From: Bacteroidota bacterium
GTDB lineage: Bacteria; Bacteroidota; Bacteroidia; UBA4408
Direction: 5' to 3'
Length of the DNA stretch: 64,000 nt
NCBI GenBank assembly: GCA_963169745.1
Contig: CAUJCU010000013.1
Coordinates: forward strand, 1-64,000
In this document: positions 57,360-64,000 of the stretch, one piece after another
Position numbering within the stretch: position 1 is the first letter of the stretch
How the letters are laid out: every line of letters begins with the position of its first letter
The notes under the pieces: generated by a model
The model's database searches: none
What the model was told of the DNA's origin: nothing
Seen by the model: the letters and a program-made list of their open reading frames with translations, nothing else
Made by a program: the position numbers and the translations under genes

Positions 57360-59141
57360 ATGTTTTGTAGCTTTGCAACATATAAATTTTTACATAAGAA
57401 AAATTTAAACAAAAACGATTTTATCCCGCTTAATAAAACAATTGGAACAGCCTTAACGCTTATTTTCACATCTAATTTTTTAAATGCACAAATTAGAACT
57501 GGGGGAATATTAATCCCGCCTTCAACTGGTACTCAAAATATTTATATTGGAGATAATGCTATTCTTTCTGTTAATAATGCAAAATTGGAAGTAAAGGCAC
57601 AAGATCTTTTTACTTCACAAAATTGGTCAGCTGGTATTAGATTAATTGCAAAAAATCAAGGTGGAACGCCTCAAAATGGTGCTGCAATAATATGGGATAA
57701 AGGAACTGGTGGTGTTGGTGTTCAAGCTCCCTATCATTTTTTTATGGCTGGTCTAGCTGACAGTCCATTTGGTGACTTTTTTACAGGCTGGGATACAGCA
57801 TATGGAACCACGTATAATCCAATTTACACAAGCACAGTTTATGCTCAAGTTAGAAATGTTGTTAATCCAGTAGGGACTACTAAGTTTTATAAGAATCTCT
57901 TAGTTTATGATGGAGCTTCTCCAGAGGTAAATTCTAGAAATAGAGTAGGAATTGGTTTATCTGCTCCGAGTGAACAATTACATACTAATCAAGGTGAAAG
58001 ATTTGAAGGGCTAACCTCTTCAACTACTGCTCCTCGTTTGGTTGTTCAAGATGCAACAGGTAAATTGTTTTACAGAAATTTTTTGGGTATTCTCTCAAAT
58101 TCTTGTTCTTCTGGCAATTATCTACCAAAGGTTGATATTGCAAATACTAATAATTTTATTTGCAGTCAAGTTTATGATAATGGGAGTAGTGTAGGTATTG
58201 GAACAAGTTCTCCAGATGCTAAGTTTCACATGAATGGTGGCTCAATATGGTTAACAAATGGTGGAGCTCCATTTATTGCAGCTGGCGCAGGTTTAAGAAT
58301 GTACAATGATAATGCAACTAAAAAAAGTAATATTTTTTCGTTTAATTATTCTAATTCTACTGCTACTGACCTTTTGCTACAAGCACCAGGTGGAAATGTT
58401 GGAGTAAATATGACGCCAGGAACTTTTACTGGTAGTGGTGTTTCTATTCTTGGCGCTCCTGCAAACCCTACAAAGGTTAAATTAGATGTAAATGGGATGA
58501 TTAGAAGTACTTATTTAGTTGTAATTTCAGATGAAAAGGTGAAGACAAACATCAAAAATTTGAATTCATCACTTGATAAAGTATTAAACCTTAGAGGTGT
58601 TTCTTACAACTGGAAAAAAGATGTTGCCAATAGAAATTTTGACGATTTCAAACAAATCGGATTCATTGCTCAAGAGGTTGAAAAAGTTTTACCAGAAGTA
58701 GTCGGAAAAGATGAAAACGGCAACTATGCAATGAATTATCAAGCTATAATTCCAGTTTTAGCAGAAGCAATAAAAGAGCAAAATGCTGTAATTTCTGAAC
58801 TTAAAGCTAAAATTGAAATTTTATTAATTGCATCGACAAATAATACAACTTCTGTTAAAGATGTTGAAAATAGCCTTGGGTTAGCTGAAATGATGCAAAA
58901 CAAACCTAACCCTTTTAATAAGGAAACTACTATTACTTGTATAATACCTGAAGCATCCTCAAATTCAGTATTGTTTATTTATGATATACAAGGCAAGCAA
59001 TTACGAAAAACAGAAATAAAACAAAAAGGGAAAACCGACATTACAATTTAAGCAAATGAATTAAAACCGGGCATGTACTTATATAGTTTAATTGTTGATG
59101 GAAAAGAAGTTTCAACAAAGAGAATGATTATAACTGACTAA
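57360..59141 (+). pseudogene. S74 tail-fibre-type T9SS protein with premature stop
   Basis: 563 residues up to TAA at 59049-59051. The frame then continues 29 more sense codons (ANELKPGMYLYSLIVDGKE ... MIITD) to TAA at 59139-59141, which is exactly the end of a T9SS type A sorting domain. The stop is therefore a nonsense mutation in the last strand region. Signal segment at about 25-45 (IGTALTLIFTSNFLNAQ). Tail-fibre-like Gly/Asn repeats (IGTSSPDAKFHMNGG) follow. The S74 chaperone domain at about 385-480 has SDEKVKTNIKN, RGVSYNWKK and GFIAQEVEKVLPEVVG, then a coiled coil and NKPNPFNKETTITC. The truncated protein would probably not be sorted. It is a paralogue of the broken gene at 6653-9178. 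Confidence 0.8.
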
Positions 59142-59228
59142 TTAAAAAGGAACTCTATATTAATATTATATAAGTTTCATTATTGTGATATCGTTAATCC
59201 ATAAATAGTATTTTTCATAAAGTAATCA

Positions 59229-60498
59229 ATGCAAATTTACATCCATAGCTCACTTTCATATATCAATAATGAGTTGGTGTATATCCTAACCCAACTTTTT
59301 AAAAACTACAATACTGAATATGTATTTTTACAACAAAAATCAGAAAACAGCATTTGTGTTTCTACTATTGGTTCAGATATTTTATTCAAAAAATCTAACT
59401 TTGAAAATCTTACAAACTTATACGTTTAGTATCGATTTCACAAACAATGGTTATTTAAAATTAGAAAATGGAACACCTGATTACTTGGCAACTGCTTTTT
59501 ATCTTTTAACCTGCGCTCAAGAATTAAATGATTCTAAAAAAGACAAATTCGGAAGATTTCCTTTTGAAGAAAGTTACCAAAAATACTTTGGTATTGCTTC
59601 TGAAAACCGAGTACAAAAATGTTTTGATGAACTAGTTAAATTAACACCCAAATTAAGTACTCTTAAAAAACCAGCATACAAGAGTACAATTTTTCTTTCA
59701 CACGATATTGATTTAATCAATGGTGCATTGATTCAAGACGGTTTTTATTGTTTAAAAAGAATGAATATCCCTGCCATTTTCCAAATTATATTTAGCAATT
59801 TAATTGTAAAACCACAATGGTTGAATATGGATAAAATAATGAAAATTGAAAGTGAATATGACTTTAAATCAACTTTTTATTGGTTAGTAAACAAAGGGCT
59901 TTCAAAAGAAGGAATTAAAAACTCCGATTACAATTATAATAGTGCTAAAGTGCAAGAACAAGTTCAATTAGTAAAAAATAATGGTTGCGAGAATGGTTTG
60001 CATAAAAGTATTTCTGACGAAACTTTTGAAACAGAAATATTAAAACTTAATTTTAATCCAATAGGAAACCGCTACCACTTTTTAAAATTTAGACCACACA
60101 CTGATTTTGAAAAAATAAACAATATAGGGTTAAAGTTCGATACTTCATTAGGCTTTGCTGAACAAATTGGATTCAGAAATAGTTACGGCTAGCCCTTCAA
60201 ACCATTTAATTTTCAAACAAAAAAGGAATTTAATTTTATAGAATGTCCATTACATATTATGGATACAACATTGCACCATTACCAAAGAAAATCTGCTGAT
60301 GAAGCATTTAATTATATAACTACATTTACCGAACAAAATGCTGAAAATGCAGTATTATCGGTACTTTGGCATAATAACTATTTTACACCTTATAAGTACG
60401 GAAGTTATTTTAAACTCTATAAGCAATTACTTGCTTATTTTTATGAGAATAAGTTTTTAGGTATTACTCAACAAGAAATAATAGAAAAATACAGTTAA
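59229..60498 (+). pseudogene. Damaged polysaccharide-deacetylase-like gene
   Basis: Three reading pieces form one protein. 59229 starts MQIYIHSSLSYINNELVYIL; a frameshift of one extra base between about 59385 and 59430 moves to the frame of FSIDFTNNGYLKL, which runs to TAG at 60190-60192. The same frame goes on PFKPFNFQTKKEFNF ... IEKYS to 60498. Motifs of the family are FLSHDIDLINGALIQDG, FKSTFYWLV, GCENGLHKS, YHFLKFR and LWHNNYF. In Bacteroidota such proteins lie in surface-polysaccharide loci. A frameshift plus a nonsense codon make it a probable pseudogene. The next gene starts 3 bp after it. Confidence 0.75.
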
Positions 60499-60501
60499 AC
60501 A

Positions 60502-61584
60502 ATGACAATAGAAGTAAGACTATTGATGAACGAAGAACTGACACATGCTAACGATTTCTTCAATAAAATTTACAAGTTGCATAGAGCCTATGAGCATTTT
60601 AAATGGGAGTTTCTTGATTGCCCAGCAGGTTCGGCAATCTATGTTGCAGCCATTGATACTTCAATAAAAACAAAAATGAAAATTGTAGGAATCCAATGCG
60701 CAATTCCACTATTGATGATAACTTCGGAAGGACAACAAATACTTACAGCAAAGTCAGAAGACACACTTGTTGATCCTGAATACAGAGGGCAAGACATTTT
60801 TAATAAAATGTATAATCTATTGTTTGAAGAATGTAAAAAAGCAGGCATTAAATACATTTGGGGCTTTACTCCTGCATACAAACCATTTATCAAGTTGGGC
60901 TTTAAACTCAACTTTAAAAGCGCTCAATTACTTTATGTCAATAAACCCATTGCAGCCTATCACTATTTATCCTCATTAAATCCCAAGAATAAATTAATTG
61001 ATAAGGTTAAAATTTTAGGATTAAGTTTTTTATCGAAACTTAATTCGTTTAAGTCAATGCCATTCAGTAAACTTTTTGATGAGATAAACTATAAATTAGA
61101 AAACTTTGAATTAGAAATTGTATCTAAAACATTATTTAAGGAAAATACAAATCAACTATTTTTATATGAAGATAGGGAATATTTTAATTGGAGAATCTTT
61201 AAAAATATACATAATAACAATTACAAAAACCTTGTTTTTAGAACTCCCGATAATAAATGTGTAGCAGACGTTATCATAAACACAAGAGGGACAGTTGGCT
61301 ATATTGAACAAATAATATTTACAGAAATTCTCAGTGAAAAATCAAAAAAAGCAATAATAAAACAATGTTTAAATGTTTTAACAAACTTAGGTGTACCAAT
61401 TATTCGGTTTTTAGGTTTTGAAGCAAATTCCATAAATCAATCGGAAGTGAAATTATTAATAGATATTGGCTTTTATAAAGTAACGCGTGGCAATTGGTTT
61501 GTTTGGAAATCATTAGATAACAACTTTAATCACGAACCTGAAAATATAGTTCTTAATAGATTGTTTACACAAGGTATTATGTAA
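60502..61584 (+). CDS. GNAT-family acetyltransferase
   Basis: 360 residues. The N-terminal half (about 1-155) is a GNAT fold: KSEDTLVDPEYRGQDIFNKMYNLLFEECKKAG carries the Q/R-x-x-G-x-x/A-like acetyl-CoA loop (RGQDIF), followed by YIWGFTPAYKPFIKLGFK. The second half (about 220-350) may be another GNAT-like lobe (YFNWRIFKNIHNN, IEQIIFTEILSEKS, VPIIRFLGFEANS). Such two-lobed proteins occur beside deacetylase-like genes in Bacteroidota polysaccharide clusters. It starts 3 bp after the damaged deacetylase-like gene, so they were probably one operon; it is the only gene of the island with an undamaged frame. Confidence 0.75.
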   Translation: MTIEVRLLMNEELTHANDFFNKIYKLHRAYEHFKWEFLDCPAGSAIYVAAIDTSIKTKMKIVGIQCAIPLLMITSEGQQILTAKSEDTLVDPEYRGQDIFNKMYNLLFEECKKAGIKYIWGFTPAYKPFIKLGFKLNFKSAQLLYVNKPIAAYHYLSSLNPKNKLIDKVKILGLSFLSKLNSFKSMPFSKLFDEINYKLENFELEIVSKTLFKENTNQLFLYEDREYFNWRIFKNIHNNNYKNLVFRTPDNKCVADVIINTRGTVGYIEQIIFTEILSEKSKKAIIKQCLNVLTNLGVPIIRFLGFEANSINQSEVKLLIDIGFYKVTRGNWFVWKSLDNNFNHEPENIVLNRLFTQGIM

Positions 61585-62068
61585 TTAAATTTGTCAATCA
61601 ATAATATTTTCAGTTTTTTCACTTTAAATAAATTATTAATCCAAATTCAATAAAATTATTGCATCCACAATAGAAGCAGGACGCTCAAAAAATGCATCAA
61701 ATTGCTTATATATGTCCCCAATGTAAACGTAAAGCTGCGCTTCGTGTTTTTTTAATAGATAGAGCTTAGCTCGGCTTTTTTGTGCTCATTTGATTTTAAA
61801 AAATTTCATCTGTTCTATTTCCGCGCAAGTAAAGCTTGCTCAATTAAAGGAAAGCGAAGCAAAGCTTCGCTTTTACGTGTGTGGTAAACGCGAAGCTACG
61901 CTTCGTGTATTTTAATAGGTAGAGCTTTGCTCGGCTTTATTGTGCTCATTTGATTTTAAAAAATAGCATCTGTTCTATTTCCACGCAAGTAAAACTTGCT
62001 CAATTAGCTTCGCTTTTACTGGGAGTTATTATAAAGTCTGTAGTTGCCCACAAGCAAAGGCTTGGCTT
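61585..62068. other. Gene-free region holding repeat block B
   Basis: No ORF of note between the GNAT gene and the arginine decarboxylase stop. 61722-62021 is occupied by two 160-bp repeat copies. Confidence 0.6.
61722..62021. repeat. Palindrome-rich 160-bp repeat, block B (two copies)
   Basis: Same element, orientation and 160-bp period as block A (agagctt at 61761 and 61921). The first copy starts aaagctgcgcttcgtg, slightly diverged. The second lacks about 17 bp near 62005, where the last hairpin keeps only its right arm. Many changes keep pairing, for example gagcttagctc against gagctttgctc. Confidence 0.9.
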
Positions 62069-63460
62069 TTAATAGCCTAATATTTTAAGCATTGATTTAT
62101 AGCTTTGTTCTTTGGCAAATAATTTGGTATAATACTCTCCATCATCATCTACATTAATTATAACATGTTTTGGGGCCGGTATTAGGCAATGCTGAATGCC
62201 ACCATATCCACCAAGTGATTCTTGATAAGCACCGGTATGAAAGAAGCCAATATACATAGGTTTTTTCTTATCCAGCTTAGGTAAAAATATTTGATTAATA
62301 TGTGCTTCAGAGTTATAATAATCATCACTATCACATGTTAAACCACCTAAATTTACTTTTTCATATTCCTTATCCCAATTGTTAATAGCCAGCATAATAA
62401 ATCGCTGTCTAATTCCCCAAGTGTCGGGTAAAGTTGTAATAAACGAAGAGTCAATCATATTCCAAAGCTCTTTATCGTTCTGGTATTTTTGATCAACAAT
62501 GCTGTATAATGCAGCGCCACTTTCGCCTACCGTAAAACTACCAAATTCGCTAAAAATATTAGGCTCCTCAACCCCATTTTCATTACAAATTGTTTTTATA
62601 TGTTGAACAATTTGTTCAGCCATATACTCATAATCATAATTAAATGCCAATGATGTTCTTATTGGGAAACCACCTCCAATATCAATACTGTCTAATTCAG
62701 GGCAAACCTTTTTTAAATCACAGTAAACGTGAATACATTTAGTTAGCTCGTTCCAATAATAAGCCGTGTCTTTTATTCCTGTATTGATAAAAAAGTGCAA
62801 CATTTTTAAAGAAAATTTACTGCTCCCCTTTATCTTCGTATGATAAAACTCAACAATATCATTTGATCTAATACCTAATCGCGAGGTGTAAAACTCAAAA
62901 TCAGGTTCCTCTTCAGCGGCTATCCGAAGGCCAATTTTACACGGTTTTTTTATAAATTTTTCGTAATACCTTATTTCATCTTTGGTATCTAAAATAGGGG
63001 TAACATTCTCAAAACCATCATTAATTAAATCGGCAATGGCCTGTGCATAGGAAGGACGTTTATAACCATTGCATATCACATAAATTTGTTTTGTAATGAG
63101 CTTATTCTCATATAGCTTTTTTATTATAGGAATATCAAAGCCCGAACTTGTTTCGATATTAATATCATTTTTAAGAGCTTCTTCCAAAACAAAAGAAAAA
63201 TGTGAGCTTTTAGTGCAGTAACAATACGTATAGCTTCCTTTATAGTCGGCTTTAGCAATGGCAACATTAAACAAGCGTTTGGCTTTTTGGATTTGCGAGC
63301 TTATTTTGGGAAGATACGTAATTTTTAGAGGTGTTCCATATTGTTTAATAATATCCATTAATGGAATGTCATAAAAGTACAACTCGCCCTCATTAACTTT
63401 AAAGCCTTCTTGGGGAAAATCGAAGGTTTGATTAATTAAATCAATATACCTGTGGCTCAT
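62069..63460 (-). CDS. speA: Arginine decarboxylase (PLP fold type III, Bacteroidota form)
   Basis: 463 residues, the short form found in Bacteroidota. It decarboxylates arginine to agmatine. The PLP Lys is about Lys84 in YCYCTKSSHF. The phosphate-binding loop SIDIGGGFP lies near 247, and EFGSFTVGESGA follows. The C-terminal beta domain has LGGLTCDSDDYYNSE, with the catalytic Cys-Asp motif, and GFFHTGAYQESLGGYGG with substrate residues. Its 5' end faces the divergent arginase/agmatinase-family gene 146 bp away, which supports a polyamine role. Diaminopimelate decarboxylase is less likely given this partner and the TCDSDD motif. Confidence 0.88.
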   Translation of the reverse strand: MSHRYIDLINQTFDFPQEGFKVNEGELYFYDIPLMDIIKQYGTPLKITYLPKISSQIQKAKRLFNVAIAKADYKGSYTYCYCTKSSHFSFVLEEALKNDINIETSSGFDIPIIKKLYENKLITKQIYVICNGYKRPSYAQAIADLINDGFENVTPILDTKDEIRYYEKFIKKPCKIGLRIAAEEEPDFEFYTSRLGIRSNDIVEFYHTKIKGSSKFSLKMLHFFINTGIKDTAYYWNELTKCIHVYCDLKKVCPELDSIDIGGGFPIRTSLAFNYDYEYMAEQIVQHIKTICNENGVEEPNIFSEFGSFTVGESGAALYSIVDQKYQNDKELWNMIDSSFITTLPDTWGIRQRFIMLAINNWDKEYEKVNLGGLTCDSDDYYNSEAHINQIFLPKLDKKKPMYIGFFHTGAYQESLGGYGGIQHCLIPAPKHVIINVDDDGEYYTKLFAKEQSYKSMLKILGY

Positions 63461-63606
63461 GTTTTAATAACAGTTAAATATTCTTTGTAAATTTGCGACT
63501 GCAATATACTAAGCTATACAAGATAATTTTATTTTGTTAAAAAATAAAATCAAAAGCTTTCGAATTTATTATAGAGCGAGTAAAAATATAAATAAGGACA
63601 ATAATT

Positions 63607-64000
63607 ATGTTGAAAAAAGTAAAGTTCATTGAAGTAAAGTCAGAAATTGGTGCCGGAACCAGAGGAGCAAGTTTAGGGATAGATGCCATTAAAATAGCAT
63701 CACTCGATCATGGAAGCACTTTATTTAAACGTATCCCATCGGTTGAAATTCCCAATGAGAATCATCTTCTTTTTGAAACCGTTGGCAGCTCTTATGCGAA
63801 AAGAATTAAAGGAGTTTTGAATATGTATGAACGTATTTCTAAAGAAGTAGCAGCCACCCTTAAAAGTAATGAATTTCCGATAGTACTTGCCGGTGATCAT
63901 AGTACTGCTGGAGGAACTTTGTCAGGGATTAAAATAGCTTTTCCGAAACAACGATTAGGTGCTATTTGGATAGATGCTCATGCAGATATGCACTCGCCAT
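63607..64000 (+). CDS. Arginase/agmatinase-family ureohydrolase (partial)
   Basis: 131 codons from ATG 63607, cut by the right edge. Reads MLKKVKFIEVKSEIGAGTRG, then GDHSTAGGTLSG and IWIDAHADMHSP. GDHS and DAHAD provide the first manganese ligands of ureohydrolases. The missing C-terminus holds the remaining ligands and the residues that separate arginase from agmatinase. Divergent from speA: agmatinase would complete arginine to agmatine to putrescine. The early GAGTRGASLG stretch is typical of Bacteroidota members often labelled arginase. TAAATTTG at 63488-63495 is a weak promoter candidate. Confidence 0.85.
   Translation, partial: MLKKVKFIEVKSEIGAGTRGASLGIDAIKIASLDHGSTLFKRIPSVEIPNENHLLFETVGSSYAKRIKGVLNMYERISKEVAATLKSNEFPIVLAGDHSTAGGTLSGIKIAFPKQRLGAIWIDAHADMHSP

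Noticed and set aside
57368-57375. TAGCTTTG as promoter of the S74 gene at 57360
   Set aside because: It fits the -7 consensus but lies after the only usable ATG and would give an mRNA without a start codon.
59229-59429. 66-codon ORF as a separate small gene
   Set aside because: Its sequence is the N-terminus of the deacetylase-like protein, continued in the next frame.
59049-60192. Stop-codon reassignment to explain in-frame TAA and TAG
   Set aside because: Many intact genes in the window end in TAA or TAG at the expected length, so both codons act as stops; the two genes are better explained as damaged.

Overview
The window is a low-GC stretch of chromosome from a member of the Bacteroidota. 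Supporting evidence: several secreted proteins end in type IX secretion (T9SS) C-terminal sorting domains; a quinol-oxidising alternative complex III (ActA-F) sits in one operon with cytochrome c oxidase subunits II and I; DUF3098, DUF3341 and Bacteroidota-style QueE are present; and promoters match the phylum pattern (TTG-type -33 box, TAnnTTTG -7 box). I cannot place it below phylum or class.

Layout. 1-4194 (minus): two tandem paralogues with a common secreted N-terminal domain, one continuing into TPR-like repeats (runs off the left edge), the other into a huge charged coiled coil with 327-bp DNA repeats. 4491-6587: ffh, then a tRNA cluster Ser(GCT)-Pro(TGG)-Arg(TCT) with promoter and terminator. 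6653-9480: a broken tail-fibre/S74 T9SS protein next to a probable IS orfA relic. 9723-13774: secreted propeller protein, queE, and a PorE-like TPR/PD40/OmpA protein. 13789-14522: three tandem small cysteine-rich lipoproteins. 14613-28718: housekeeping genes (folD, POT transporter, rsfS, ftsH, lytic transglycosylase, gyrB) mixed with secreted FG-GAP and propeller proteins. 29418-38631: a SpoIIE-type phosphatase receptor and a 1964-residue secreted repeat protein. 38970-50568: the respiratory operon actABCDEF-coxB-coxA, read on the minus strand. 50858-53551: truB-uppP-DUF3098-ftsX operon. 53865-56744: leuS. 56911-62021: an accessory island bounded by two blocks of a palindrome-rich 160-bp repeat and holding a second S74 gene with a nonsense codon, a twice-damaged polysaccharide-deacetylase-like gene and an intact GNAT gene. 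62069-64000: arginine decarboxylase divergent from an arginase/agmatinase-family gene cut by the right edge, probably for putrescine synthesis.

How it works together. The respiratory operon passes electrons from menaquinol through ActB iron-sulfur clusters and ActA/ActE hemes to the CuA site of CoxB and the CoxA oxidase. The T9SS exports the large sorting-domain proteins, and the PorE-like protein may anchor that machine to peptidoglycan. The truB-uppP-ftsX operon links tRNA modification with envelope synthesis and division.

Most notable: (i) the 160-bp palindrome-rich repeat blocks around a decaying island; (ii) the triplet of CxKCxxC lipoproteins; (iii) the paired repeat proteins at the left edge; (iv) an ActA carrying two nearly identical monoheme domains in front of its pentaheme part; (v) a perfect 24-bp palindrome between ftsX and leuS. 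All five disruptive lesions found fall in three accessory genes.
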